DNA of 64,000 nt, taken from assembly GCF_025515275.1 (NCBI RefSeq), contig NZ_JAOPFU010000003.1, positions 62,001-126,000 of the forward strand, written 5' to 3'. The position numbers and the translations under genes were made by a program. A model generated the notes under the pieces. The model was not told the DNA's origin and did no database searches. It was given only the letters and a program-made list of their open reading frames with translations. The first letter of the stretch is position 1; the number at the start of each line of letters is the position of its first letter. Below, one piece after another: positions 38,605 to 47,580 of the stretch. Origin of the DNA: Catenovulum sp. 2E275 (GTDB lineage: Bacteria > Pseudomonadota > Gammaproteobacteria > Enterobacterales > Alteromonadaceae).

Positions 38605-39309
38605 TTAACTTTTTGCCAGTTCAGTAAGCTGAGGTAAATCAACTATTTTAATAAACTTAGCTTCTACTTTTATTAATTCTTGTTTTTGAAAACGGCTTAA
38701 TAAACGGCTAATGGTTTCAACTGTTAACCCTAAATAATTACCGATTTCTGCCCGTGTCATAGTTAGGCGAAACTCTGATTCAGAAAACCCTCGCTCTTTA
38801 AAACGTTGCGATAAGCTATAAATAAAGGCAGCTAATTTTTGCTCGGCCGTTTTTTTATTGAGTAAAAACATCATTTCGCGATCTACAATAATATCATTGC
38901 TCATCAGGCGCATAATCTGAGTTTTTAATTTTGGTAAATCTGTACTCAGTTGATCAACTACATTAAATGGAATTTCACAAACCATAGCGGTTTCAAGCGC
39001 AGTTGAATAGGTTGGATGGCTTTGGTTATTTATGGCATCAAACCCAATAATATCGCCGGGTAAATGAAACCCTACAATTTGTTCTTCACCCGCAGGAGAG
39101 AGCGAATAAGATTTAAATGAACCAGAACGAACTGCATATAATGAATTAAAATGCTTACCAGCCTGAAACAACTGATCGCCTTTATGCAATGGACGTTTGC
39201 GCTGAATAATTTCGTCTAATTTCTGAATTTCTTTGTCATTCAGTGAAAAAGGTAGACACAATTGGTTCATACTACAGTTTTGACAAGAAACTGTGTTTTT
39301 AAAGTTCAT
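38605..39309 (-). CDS. fnr: Anaerobic regulator FNR
   Basis: A [4Fe-4S] oxygen-sensing CRP-family activator. The 234 residues are slightly shorter at the N-terminus than E. coli FNR (250) but keep the four cluster ligands: C9, C12 and C18 in [10 protein letters not shown], and C111 in AMVCEIP. The sensor domain, dimer helix and helix-turn-helix follow, the last with [16 protein letters not shown] (the E..SR DNA-contact residues). A perfect FNR box lies 17 bases upstream, so it probably regulates itself. It borders the cbb3 oxidase genes. Confidence 0.95.
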   Translation of the reverse strand: MNFKNTVSCQNCSMNQLCLPFSLNDKEIQKLDEIIQRKRPLHKGDQLFQAGKHFNSLYAVRSGSFKSYSLSPAGEEQIVGFHLPGDIIGFDAINNQSHPTYSTALETAMVCEIPFNVVDQLSTDLPKLKTQIMRLMSNDIIVDREMMFLLNKKTAEQKLAAFIYSLSQRFKERGFSESEFRLTMTRAEIGNYLGLTVETISRLLSRFQKQELIKVEAKFIKIVDLPQLTELAKS

Positions 39310-39326
39310 TTTTTATCCTATCGTCT

Positions 39327-39340
39327 TTGATATGAATCAA
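39327..39340. promoter_or_regulatory. Perfect FNR box upstream of fnr
   Basis: TTGATATGAATCAA matches the FNR consensus TTGAT-N4-ATCAA at every position. It lies just before the fnr start and close to the promoter, so binding would most likely repress fnr (autoregulation). The DsbD_2-type gene upstream ends at 39358. Confidence 0.85.
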
Positions 39341-39357
39341 AATAAGTCTAACTTTTT

Positions 39358-40005
39358 TTAACCCAGTTGCAAAGCCGTAATGTATAAAGTATGTGCACCA
39401 AACATGATCAGCATCAAACCAGCAAGATATTGACTGTATTTATGTTTTAGTATTTGGCCTAATTGCTGGCTTAATTGGGCGCTAAGTAATAAAGCAGGTA
39501 AGGTCCCTACACCAAAACATAACATAATAAATGCAGATTGCAGTGGGTTGGCTTGAGTTGCGGCAAAAGTTAACGTGCTATAAACCAAACCACAAGGTAG
39601 CCAACCCCATAGCATGCCGCTGAAAAATCGAGCCGTTAAACTTTTAGTTGATATGCTTTTTTGAGCAAGCGGAGCGATGAGTCGCCAGAAAAGACCAAAT
39701 ATTTTTTCAATATAAATTAGCCCCATGTATAAACGCGAGATATATAAACCTAATAAAATCAGCATTATGCCAGCTAATAGACGGAGCGCGAGTAAAACTC
39801 CCTCAAAGCTGTCAGTTAACCATAAACCAGCATAACCCAGAAGAAATCCAGCTATTGTGTAACTACTAATACGACCAAGGTTATATAATAAAGCGCTGAT
39901 AAAAGATTTGTTAAGCCCCATTGCCGCCGATAAACCACCGCACATGACCAAACAATGGCTGGCACCTGATAATCCGATAATAATGGCAGCTAAATAATCA
40001 GACAT
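39358..40005 (-). CDS. DsbD_2 / TauE-SafE-type membrane protein of the cbb3 cluster
   Basis: A 215-residue inner-membrane protein with about six helices. The start IIGLSGASHCLVMCGGLSAAMGL and centre MLWGWLPCGLVYSTLTFAATQ carry conserved Cys/His/Pro residues of the DsbD_2 group (often labelled sulfite exporter TauE/SafE). Members are regularly encoded beside ccoS and fnr. They are thought to help copper handling or cytochrome maturation, though direct evidence is limited. It lies 5 bases after ccoS in the same operon. Confidence 0.85.
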   Translation of the reverse strand: MSDYLAAIIIGLSGASHCLVMCGGLSAAMGLNKSFISALLYNLGRISSYTIAGFLLGYAGLWLTDSFEGVLLALRLLAGIMLILLGLYISRLYMGLIYIEKIFGLFWRLIAPLAQKSISTKSLTARFFSGMLWGWLPCGLVYSTLTFAATQANPLQSAFIMLCFGVGTLPALLLSAQLSQQLGQILKHKYSQYLAGLMLIMFGAHTLYITALQLG

Positions 40006-40010
40006 TTGTT

Positions 40011-40232
40011 TTATAAGTGTGGTTTATCTGTTTTATGTTCAGACTGTTGTTCGGTTTGGGGTTTAGCTTGGTTTTCAGTTGAATTAGCAGTTTCGTCATC
40101 ATCAAATAAAATTTCAAAGCCTTGGCGATCTAAATCTTCAAACTGATTTTTTTTAACCGCCCAGAAAAATATCGCTATCGCTACCACTACAATGATAATC
40201 GCCAGTGGGATGAGGACATAGATTACGCTCAT
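40011..40232 (-). CDS. ccoS: cbb3 oxidase maturation protein CcoS
   Basis: A 73-residue protein needed for cofactor insertion into cbb3 oxidase. It has one helix (IYVLIPLAIIIVVVAIAIFFWAV) and then the family segment KKNQFEDLDRQGFEILFDDD. A Gln/Glu/Lys-rich tail follows. I chose the ATG at 40232, which overlaps the ccoI stop by 4 bases (ATGA), a coupled start. The longer reading to 40304 adds a non-family stretch inside ccoI. Confidence 0.93.
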   Translation of the reverse strand: MSVIYVLIPLAIIIVVVAIAIFFWAVKKNQFEDLDRQGFEILFDDDETANSTENQAKPQTEQQSEHKTDKPHL

Positions 40233-42601
40233 ATTTTTAATAACCTCATTGAGTTTATAACAACAATTAACGAACTGGCCGACATGCCAATAACCGCCAT
40301 CCACGGCGTTAAAATACCAACAACCGCTAACGGTAAAACCAGTAAGTTATAAGCAATAGCCCAGCTAAAATTTTGTTTTATAATTTTGTTGAGCCGCTGC
40401 GATTGCTTAATCAATAATACAATTCGATCTAATTGTGAGCCTAATAATACAACATCTGCTTTTTGTTTGCTTAAACTAGAGGCTTCGTTCATCGCTATGC
40501 TGACATCTGCTTCGGCTAAAACTAAAGCATCATTAATGCCATCGCCGACCATTGCAACTAAACCATATTCTTGACGTAGCTGTATTAAAGCCTGTGTTTT
40601 TTGTTCGGCACTTACCCCCCCCTGATAAGGTAAGTTGAGAGCTTGAGCAACTTGTTTTAGCTGCTCACTGGTATCGCCACTTAAAATACATTGATAAGCC
40701 GAAATTTGATTAACACTGGTTAATGCATCTGCTCTGAGTTTATCTTGTAGCCAAATTGCACCAGCAAATTGCTGATCTACAAAAATGTAAATTTGAGCGC
40801 CAAGGAAGTGCTGAGCCAATGTTTCTGATGCCATTTGTTCAACCAGCTTATAACTGCCAATCATTATTTTTTTATTGTCAATTTCGGCGCTGAGCCCCAT
40901 ACCGGGTAATACTCTAAATGCGCTCATCTTTGCTGGGATATCTGGTTTTTGAAATGCACTAGCGAGTGGATGGTTCGCTCGAAATTCAAGTTGAGACACC
41001 CAATTTAATATCTGAGTTTGGCTAAAATCTTCAGTTAACTGGATTTTGGATAAACTGAATTGACCTGTGGTTAAAGTACCGGTTTTATCAAAAGCAATTG
41101 CTTTTAGCTGATAAGCTTGTTCAATTGCATTAGTATTTTGAATTAAAATACCTTTTGTTTTTAGAGCACTGCTACTGGCAGATAAAGCGGTAGGTAAGGC
41201 TAAAGATAAAGCACAGGGGCAAGTGGCAACCAATACCGCCACAGCATACCAAAGCCCATTTTCACCCATTAATAATTGCCAGCCGAAAAAGGTGAGGGCA
41301 GCGAGCACTAAAACCCCTAATGTGGCTTGTTTTGCAACTTTGTCTGCCGCATTAATAAACCCCGAACGATTTTCACTAATTTGCTCTTGCTGATAAGCTA
41401 TTTGCGCTAACGTGGTGGCCTTGCCAGATGATGTGACCTGTATTTCAATGCTTTGATCAATCACAATACAACCTGCCAAACAAAGATCATTTTGTAATTT
41501 TGATAAAGGTAGGCTTTCACCGGTTAACATGGCTTCTTCAACCATGACAGATTCACTTAATAAAATACCATCCGCAGGAATTGTTTGGCCTTGTTTTACC
41601 AGAATAATATCACCTTTAATTAGGCTATTAGCTGATACGGCTTCAAACTGGCCGTTTGGCATTTTTTTATACGCAACCAGGGGCAAAAGTTTTAACATAT
41701 TAGCTGATAAGCTGGTGGCTTTAGATTTTACCTGATGTTCCAAATAACGGCTGGTCAGCAGTAAAAAAACAAACATGGCGGCAGATTCAAAATAGACCTC
41801 GCCAGTTTGGCTAAAAGTGGCGTAACAACTGGCAAAATAAGTCCCTAAAATGGCAATAGCAACGGGAACATCCATATTCAGCATTTTATTTTTAACCGCA
41901 ATTAAACTAGAGCGAATAATTGGCTGGCTACTGTAGAGCACCACAGGTGTTGTTAACAATAAACTTATCCAGCGAAAAAATTCATCATATTGAGCTTCCA
42001 GCACGTCACTATACATTGCAAAAGCCAGCATCATGACTTGCATGGTAAAAAAGCCAGCTACCACCAACTGACGCATAAACTCTTTATTACGTTTTGAATA
42101 ATAAGATTCTATTTCTGAGAGCTTAAAAGCCGAAGCTTTATAGCCGACTTGTTCGATGGCTTGGAATATTTGGCTGAGCTTGACCGTTGGTGAGTTCCAA
42201 CTAATTTGTGCACGGGATTGGGTGAGGTTAACGGTAACCTGTGAGATTCCGGCTAACTGTTTTAAGCGTTTTTCAATTAACCATGCGCAAGCGGCGCAGT
42301 GCATACCTTCAATGCTCAGGTCAGCCTGAGCTTTATCACCGTGATAACGGACAAATTCAGCCTGAACTGAAGCCTCATCATAGGCCAGATACTCATGGCT
42401 AACCAACTCATCACTTAAATTTGCTTTATCTGCGGGTTGTTCCCTAAATTTATAATATTGGCTCAATCCTTCTGCCAAAATCGCATTAGCAACCGCTTGG
42501 CAACCAATGCAACAAACTGCCTGTGGTTTTCCCGACACTTCAACACTTAAATCACAATTAGCGGGAATTTTTTCACCGCAATGAAAACACAATTGGCTCA
42601 T
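40229..42601 (-). CDS. ccoI: Copper-exporting P1B ATPase CcoI (FixI)
   Basis: The P-type ATPase that delivers copper for cbb3 assembly. The 790 residues have an N-terminal Cys cluster (CFHCGEKI, then CCIGCQAV), an HMA domain with GMHCAACAWLIEKRLKQL, and eight membrane helices. The metal-site motif is CPC in ATCPCALSLALPTALSASS. The phosphorylation site is DKTGTLTTGQF, and the hinge is MVGDGINDALVLAEADVSIAM. It overlaps ccoH by 1 base and ccoS by 4, so the assembly genes form one operon. Confidence 0.96.
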   Translation of the reverse strand: MSQLCFHCGEKIPANCDLSVEVSGKPQAVCCIGCQAVANAILAEGLSQYYKFREQPADKANLSDELVSHEYLAYDEASVQAEFVRYHGDKAQADLSIEGMHCAACAWLIEKRLKQLAGISQVTVNLTQSRAQISWNSPTVKLSQIFQAIEQVGYKASAFKLSEIESYYSKRNKEFMRQLVVAGFFTMQVMMLAFAMYSDVLEAQYDEFFRWISLLLTTPVVLYSSQPIIRSSLIAVKNKMLNMDVPVAIAILGTYFASCYATFSQTGEVYFESAAMFVFLLLTSRYLEHQVKSKATSLSANMLKLLPLVAYKKMPNGQFEAVSANSLIKGDIILVKQGQTIPADGILLSESVMVEEAMLTGESLPLSKLQNDLCLAGCIVIDQSIEIQVTSSGKATTLAQIAYQQEQISENRSGFINAADKVAKQATLGVLVLAALTFFGWQLLMGENGLWYAVAVLVATCPCALSLALPTALSASSSALKTKGILIQNTNAIEQAYQLKAIAFDKTGTLTTGQFSLSKIQLTEDFSQTQILNWVSQLEFRANHPLASAFQKPDIPAKMSAFRVLPGMGLSAEIDNKKIMIGSYKLVEQMASETLAQHFLGAQIYIFVDQQFAGAIWLQDKLRADALTSVNQISAYQCILSGDTSEQLKQVAQALNLPYQGGVSAEQKTQALIQLRQEYGLVAMVGDGINDALVLAEADVSIAMNEASSLSKQKADVVLLGSQLDRIVLLIKQSQRLNKIIKQNFSWAIAYNLLVLPLAVVGILTPWMAVIGMSASSLIVVINSMRLLKI

Positions 42602-43095
42602 TAAGGCGTAATGATGATTTGATTGGCGTCAGGTAAATGGATATTTTTTTGAATTTTCCATCTTTTATCGTGTGGCTCAAGCGTTAGCTGCCATTTACCA
42701 GATAAATCTTTCTCTGGTAATACTGCCGTAAATTTGCCGTCTGCACGGGCAGTGGCCATTAAATTAAAATCTTTAAAGCCTTGAGTGGAGTGATAAAAAG
42801 AAATAATTAAGCTGGCTATCTCAGGTGCTTGCTCATTGTGGTTTAAATCTAAAACAATATTGTGTTCGGTAAAATTAACCAATGCAGATAAATTATAGGT
42901 TTTTGCGAGTTTTTCGCGGGCAAACTCCTGATTAATACTTTTGCCTTTTTTATAATAATCGTCAACTACCATTTCAACTTTATAGTCGTTGTAGATACTG
43001 AGTCTAACGGCGGCTACTAGCATTGGGATCAAGATTATAGCGATTAAAACCCAAGGCCAAGGCTCTTTGTACCAAGGTGAGGTAGATGACTGCAT
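42601..43095 (-). CDS. ccoH: cbb3 oxidase assembly protein CcoH (FixH)
   Basis: A 164-residue inner-membrane protein of the FixH family that stabilises cbb3 assembly. One helix (PWPWVLIAIILIPMLVAAVRLSIYN) is followed by VDDYYKKGKSINQEFAREK and a beta-sandwich periplasmic part. It is the first gene of the ccoHIS operon, behind the ccoNOQP terminator. ccoG, often found here, is absent from the cluster. Confidence 0.92.
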   Translation of the reverse strand: MQSSTSPWYKEPWPWVLIAIILIPMLVAAVRLSIYNDYKVEMVVDDYYKKGKSINQEFAREKLAKTYNLSALVNFTEHNIVLDLNHNEQAPEIASLIISFYHSTQGFKDFNLMATARADGKFTAVLPEKDLSGKWQLTLEPHDKRWKIQKNIHLPDANQIIITP

Positions 43096-43185
43096 TAATA
43101 AAACCTATTTTAAATTTGGTTATAAATGAATGGTTATTATATCGGTTTTTAGGTTGCTTTGAACAGCAAAACAGACGCTTCATAA

Positions 43186-43213
43186 ACAAAAAAGCCCTGC
43201 GAGGCAGGGCTTT
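43186..43213 (-). terminator. Terminator of ccoNOQP
   Basis: A perfect 10-bp GC-rich stem (43191-43200 with 43204-43213) with a 3-base loop. On the minus strand a run of T follows. It separates ccoP from ccoH. Confidence 0.92.
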
Positions 43214-43244
43214 ATATTCAAGCATTAAATAAGTTGTTTATCAA

Positions 43245-44216
43245 TTATTTATCTTGAGAAAGGCTATAAACATAAGCACTGATTAAGTGAACTTTATCTT
43301 CGCCTAAAATGTCTTTCCAAGCTGGCATTACACCGTTTCTGCCGTGGGTCAGTGTTTCTTCAATCGCACGAACAGAACCACCATATAACCAAATATCATC
43401 AGTTAAGTTAGGTGCACCAAATGGTAAGTTATGGGCAACACTACCTTTACCGTCTGCACCGTGACAAGCTGAACAAACTGCAAATTTAGGTTTAGCCGCG
43501 GCTGCCATACTAGCATCAAATTCACGACCAGTTTCGCTTAAACTTAAAATGTACTGAGCCATTTGTTTAACGCCTTGCTCACCTAACGCAGCTACTTGAG
43601 CTGGCATTTGAGCGTTACGGCCCAACATAATAGTTTCTTTAATTTTGTCTGGTGTACCGCCGTATAACCAATCATTATCTGTTAGGTTAGGGAAGCCTGT
43701 ACCACCACGCGCATCAGAACCATGGCATTGTGAACAGTTTTGTAAAAACAGACGTTGGCCAATTTCTAATGCTTCTTCATTGTGGGCTAAAGCGGCAATT
43801 TCTTGTGATGAAAATTGTTCAAAAATAGGACCAAATTGTTCATCTGCTGCTTGCACTTCTCTGTCATAAGCAACATGCAAACCATCAGCTAAACCTTGTT
43901 CAGTAGCCGCTTTTGATTCAGCTAAAGACGTTACGCCCTGATTTGAACTTTTCCAGTTTAAGAAACCATCGTAATTACCTAAACCTGGGTAAGCTAATAA
44001 ATAATAGACAGACCAGATTGCTGTTACCCAGAACATTTTTGTCCACCAACCCGGTAATGGGTTGTTAAGCTCTTCAATGCCGTCAAATTCATGACCCATT
44101 GATTCGCCTTCTTTGACTCCTGTATAGTTTTTCATGTTCAGGTATAAACAAACAAATACAAAAGCTAAAGTGATTATGGAGAAGATTGAAATCCATAAAC
44201 TCCAAAAAGTACTCAT
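43245..44216 (-). CDS. ccoP: cbb3 oxidase diheme subunit CcoP
   Basis: The diheme cytochrome c subunit of cbb3 oxidase, 323 residues. Two N-terminal membrane segments (about 7-27 and 62-80) precede two cytochrome c domains with haem motifs CSQCH (C161-H165) and CSACH (C248-H252). Methionine ligands are probably in the GRNAQMPA and GRNGVMPAW segments. It overlaps ccoQ by 4 bases and is the last gene of ccoNOQP. Confidence 0.97.
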   Translation of the reverse strand: MSTFWSLWISIFSIITLAFVFVCLYLNMKNYTGVKEGESMGHEFDGIEELNNPLPGWWTKMFWVTAIWSVYYLLAYPGLGNYDGFLNWKSSNQGVTSLAESKAATEQGLADGLHVAYDREVQAADEQFGPIFEQFSSQEIAALAHNEEALEIGQRLFLQNCSQCHGSDARGGTGFPNLTDNDWLYGGTPDKIKETIMLGRNAQMPAQVAALGEQGVKQMAQYILSLSETGREFDASMAAAAKPKFAVCSACHGADGKGSVAHNLPFGAPNLTDDIWLYGGSVRAIEETLTHGRNGVMPAWKDILGEDKVHLISAYVYSLSQDK

Positions 44217-44416
44217 GTTTTATCCTCTAAATCTCGTTGAACCTGTTTCGCGTTATCGCCGCTTTTCTTTTCATCCAAATCTTCATCATCAAGAATGGAG
44301 TTAGCCGCGTCATCAAATCTCTTTTTACTGTGTTTGCTGTATGCCCACCAGATGATGCCAGCAAAAACTAGCATCATAATTATGGTGTAAATACCGCGAT
44401 AAGTACCGTAATCCAT
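44213..44416 (-). CDS. ccoQ: cbb3 oxidase subunit CcoQ
   Basis: A 67-residue single-helix protein (TYRGIYTIIMMLVFAGIIWWAYS) followed by KKRFDDAANSILDDEDL, the family pattern. CcoQ stabilises the complex. It lies between ccoO and ccoP in the usual order. Confidence 0.92.
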   Translation of the reverse strand: MDYGTYRGIYTIIMMLVFAGIIWWAYSKHSKKRFDDAANSILDDEDLDEKKSGDNAKQVQRDLEDKT

Positions 44417-44421
44417 AGTGA

Positions 44422-45030
44422 TTACTTAAATGCTGTACCCAGAGATTGTAAATAAGCAATTAATGCTTCCATCTCTGTTTTACCTTTCACTTGCGCTTTA
44501 GCATTAGCAATATCTTCGTCAGTGTAAGGTACATCATAATAATCACGGAATACGGTTAGTTTCTTCTCGATTAATTCACCATCTAAGGTGTTTTCTTCTA
44601 ACCAAGGGAAACCAGGCATATTTGATTCCGGAACAACGTCTCTAGGGTTAATTAAATGAACTCTGTGCCATTCGTCAGAATAACGACCACCAACACGAGC
44701 TAAATCAGGACCTGTACGTTTTGAACCCCATAAAAATGGGTGATCCCATACAGATTCACCAGCTACCGAGTAGTGACCATAACGTTCTGTTTCAGCACGG
44801 AAAGGGCGGATCATTTGGCTATGACAACCAACACAACCCTCGCGAATATAAATATCACGACCTTCCATTTGTAATGCTGTTAACGGCTCCATTCCTTGAA
44901 CAGGTTCATTTGTTTCTTTTAAAAATAATAAAGGTGTAATTTCAACTAACGCACTAAAACTGATAACAACAATAGTTAAAATTGAAAGCAAACCAATATT
45001 CTTTTCCAACAATTCGTGTTTATTTGCCAT
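44422..45030 (-). CDS. ccoO: cbb3 oxidase monohaem subunit CcoO
   Basis: The membrane-anchored monohaem cytochrome c subunit, 202 residues. An N-terminal helix ([20 protein letters not shown]) is followed by the haem motif CVGCH (C66-H70) in [23 protein letters not shown]. The downstream [18 protein letters not shown] and [12 protein letters not shown] (axial Met) are typical. It starts 13 bases after ccoN. Confidence 0.97.
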   Translation of the reverse strand: MANKHELLEKNIGLLSILTIVVISFSALVEITPLLFLKETNEPVQGMEPLTALQMEGRDIYIREGCVGCHSQMIRPFRAETERYGHYSVAGESVWDHPFLWGSKRTGPDLARVGGRYSDEWHRVHLINPRDVVPESNMPGFPWLEENTLDGELIEKKLTVFRDYYDVPYTDEDIANAKAQVKGKTEMEALIAYLQSLGTAFK

Positions 45031-45043
45031 CTAAAAATACTCC

Positions 45044-46489
45044 TTAAGCGTTTGCTTGTGACAATTTAGCTGAAGATAAACCTTCGTCTGCTGTTTTATC
45101 AGAACGAATTGTTTTAATTGTATTGTAAAGCATCAAGATCATGCCTGAAACAACACATAAACCGCCAACCCAACGAATAAAGTGGAATGGGTAAGTTCTG
45201 GCTACTACTTCAACAAAGCTATAAGTTAAAGTACCGTCAGCATTAATTTGACGCCACATCATGCCTTGCATTACACCTGAAATCCAAAGCGCAACAATAT
45301 AAAGCACAACACCAATAGTCGCTAACCAGAAATGGATATTGATTAATTTAATGCTGTACATTCTTTCACGGCCAAATACTTTAGGGATTAAATGATATAA
45401 AGAACCAATTGAAATCATAGCAACCCAACCTAAAGCACCAGAGTGAACGTGACCAACTGTCCAGTCAGTATAGTGCGATAAGGCATTAACTGATTTAATT
45501 GCCATCATCGGGCCTTCAAACGTAGACATACCGTAGAAAGATAATGAAACAATCATAAAGCGTAAGATAGGATCGGTACGTAGTTTATGCCATGCACCTG
45601 ATAACGTCATAATACCGTTGATCATCCCACCCCAAGATGGAACAAATAATACAACTGACATCACCATACCTAAAGACTGAGTCCAGTCAGGTAATGCGGT
45701 GTAGTGTAAATGGTGAGGGCCAGCCCAAATATAAAGTGCACATAAAGCCCAGAAGTGAACGACTGATAAACGGTAAGAATAAACCGGACGTTCAGCTTGT
45801 TTAGGTACAAAATAATACATCATACCTAAGAAGCCAGCCGTTAAGAAGAAACCAACTGCGTTGTGGCCATACCACCATTGCATCATGGCATCGACGGCAC
45901 CAGAATAAATAGAATATGATTTAGTTAAGCTGACAGGAATCGCCATGCTGTTACCAATATGTAGTACAGCAATTGTAATAATAAAGGCACCGTAGAACCA
46001 GTTAGCTACATAAATATGTGAAACGGTACGTTTTACGATAGTACCAAAAAACACAATGGCATACGCAACCCACACAATGGCAATTAATACATCAATCGGC
46101 CACTCTAATTCAGCGTATTCTTTAGTGCTGGTTAAACCTAAAGGCAGGGTAATAATCGCTAAAACGATAACCGCTTGCCATCCCCAAAAAGTAAAGTTAG
46201 CTAATTTATTACTAAATAAAGCTGCTTTACAGGTACGCTGAACAACATAATATGAAGTTGCAAATAGGGCACAGCCACCAAATGCAAAAATTACAGCGTT
46301 AGTATGTACAGGTCTGATACGTGAATAAGTAATCCAAGGTGTATCAAAGTTTAATTCAGGCCAAACCAGCTGAGCAGCGATCAAAACGCCGGCAGACATT
46401 CCAATCAGCCCCCAGACAACGGCCATTACCGCAAATTTTTTGACAATGTCAAAATTATAATTCGGAGTTGTAGAACTTGTTGCGCTCAT
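45044..46489 (-). CDS. ccoN: cbb3 oxidase catalytic subunit CcoN
   Basis: The catalytic haem-copper subunit of the high-affinity cbb3 oxidase. The 481 residues have twelve membrane helices, with conserved His in [14 protein letters not shown], the copper-site [25 protein letters not shown] and [11 protein letters not shown], and the haem ligands in [19 protein letters not shown] chose the ATG at 46489 (MSATSST). The upstream TTG at 46516 adds nine non-family residues. The promoter region is shared with a divergent gene and contains an FNR-like box. Confidence 0.97.
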   Translation of the reverse strand: MSATSSTTPNYNFDIVKKFAVMAVVWGLIGMSAGVLIAAQLVWPELNFDTPWITYSRIRPVHTNAVIFAFGGCALFATSYYVVQRTCKAALFSNKLANFTFWGWQAVIVLAIITLPLGLTSTKEYAELEWPIDVLIAIVWVAYAIVFFGTIVKRTVSHIYVANWFYGAFIITIAVLHIGNSMAIPVSLTKSYSIYSGAVDAMMQWWYGHNAVGFFLTAGFLGMMYYFVPKQAERPVYSYRLSVVHFWALCALYIWAGPHHLHYTALPDWTQSLGMVMSVVLFVPSWGGMINGIMTLSGAWHKLRTDPILRFMIVSLSFYGMSTFEGPMMAIKSVNALSHYTDWTVGHVHSGALGWVAMISIGSLYHLIPKVFGRERMYSIKLINIHFWLATIGVVLYIVALWISGVMQGMMWRQINADGTLTYSFVEVVARTYPFHFIRWVGGLCVVSGMILMLYNTIKTIRSDKTADEGLSSAKLSQANA

Positions 46490-46683
46490 TGTTAAATCAT
46501 CCAAAGCGAGAAACAAAAAAGTTTTCTCTAAATTTTTGTGTGGTTAAAGTATAGATATTAGCTAAATTTGATTAGAAACTGAACTAATAGAACAAAAACT
46601 AAACGATTTAGCCAGCCTATTGCTAAAATCGGGCAAATTGTATGGTTTTTGAAGAAAAAAATACAGTGCACTTTAAAAAAAAC

Positions 46684-46697
46684 ATGATTTAAGTCAA
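46684..46697. promoter_or_regulatory. FNR-like box between ccoN and the divergent gene
   Basis: ATGATTTAAGTCAA matches the FNR consensus at 8 of the 10 conserved positions. It is about 195 bases from the ccoN start and 44 bases from the divergent gene at 46741, so it could serve either or both. Confidence 0.5.
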
Positions 46698-46740
46698 TAT
46701 CATCTCATTATTAACCCTGTTGTTTATAAGGCTGAACTTT

Positions 46741-47184
46741 TTGAAACGTTTTATCCCTGTCATATTAACCTTAGCCGGTTTAATTTTTGTTTTATATTAT
46801 TCGCAACTTTCCCAAACGCTCTCAACGGACGACAATTTATCTGACTGCCGACCCATGCTACAAAATCAATGTGAAATCAATTTAAGAGAATCTGGTCAGT
46901 TAACGGTAAAGGTGACACCTTATCCTTTTCATGCTGAGCAGGAGCATCAAATGCAAATTGACTCAGAATTAAAAGCTGAGTTAAAAAGTGCAGAATTAAT
47001 CGGAATTGATATGAATATGGGCATCATCCCATTAGCTTTTGAGCAATTATCAGATAATCAAATCCAAATAAAAGTGACTCCGGCGAGTTGTGTTAATCCC
47101 AACATGCAGTGGCGATTAAAAATACAAATATTAATTAACCAGCAAAATATATATACATTTATCGATTTTCCGGTTAATCATTAA
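46741..47184 (+). CDS. FixH/YtkA-like membrane-anchored protein, divergent from ccoN
   Basis: A 147-residue protein with one N-terminal helix (FIPVILTLAGLIFVLYYSQL) and a periplasmic beta-rich domain. The domain has GQLTVKVTPYPFHAEQEHQM, IGIDMNMGIIPLAF and CVNPNMQWRLKIQI. This resembles small FixH/YtkA-type domains, where Met and Cys residues are suspected to bind copper. I chose TTG at 46741, which has AAGG about nine bases upstream. A longer TTG reading starts at 46720. Its position beside ccoN suggests a role in cbb3 or copper biology, but this is inference. Confidence 0.6.
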   Translation: MKRFIPVILTLAGLIFVLYYSQLSQTLSTDDNLSDCRPMLQNQCEINLRESGQLTVKVTPYPFHAEQEHQMQIDSELKAELKSAELIGIDMNMGIIPLAFEQLSDNQIQIKVTPASCVNPNMQWRLKIQILINQQNIYTFIDFPVNH

Positions 47185-47416
47185 ACAGTTAGTACAAATC
47201 TAGCAGGCTTTATTGCTTAATTAGTTGTTAAACAAAATTATTTATGATTGATAATAAAGCCTTTTAACCTCCACACGACTTTAAAAACAAATTGAATCAG
47301 GTCTTTAAATTGGATGTTTTTAGCTAAAGTATGATTTTTTATAAAAACAAGGTAAAACGTTTTACTTTTGGTTTTTTTCCGGCTAAGCTATGTAAAAATT
47401 TTGGCTAGATTGATAT

Positions 47417-47531
47417 ATACCCGTGCTGCATCATATTGGTTTGAAAGGTGCCTACATTCCTTCACCAATCTGTTTTGTATTGAAAACGCTGTGATAGCTC
47501 TGAAACATGCATCTTGAAGTAGCACGGGTAT
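47417..47531. repeat. 115-bp MITE-like element with 16-bp terminal inverted repeats
   Basis: The ends ATACCCGTGCTGCATC (47417-47432) and the reverse complement of 47516-47531 agree at 14 of 16 positions. The element has no reading frame of note. It is the kind of short intergenic repeat common in Alteromonadales. Confidence 0.65.
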
Positions 47532-47543
47532 TAAACGTTTCAA
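47531..47543. promoter_or_regulatory. Candidate GalR/LacI-type operator before galT
   Basis: TTAAACGTTTCAA is nearly palindromic about its central CG, the usual form of LacI-family operators. It lies about 38 bases before galT and touches the end of the MITE-like element. Confidence 0.35.
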
Positions 47544-47580
47544 TTTGCCTTGAATGTTAATAATGACGACAGGTTGATTT

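Larger units (their letters stand above)
47185..47580. other. Intergenic region before galT
   Basis: No gene. It contains the MITE-like element 47417-47531 and, right after it, a candidate LacI-type operator at 47531-47543. The first 230 bases are AT-rich and featureless. Confidence 0.5.
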
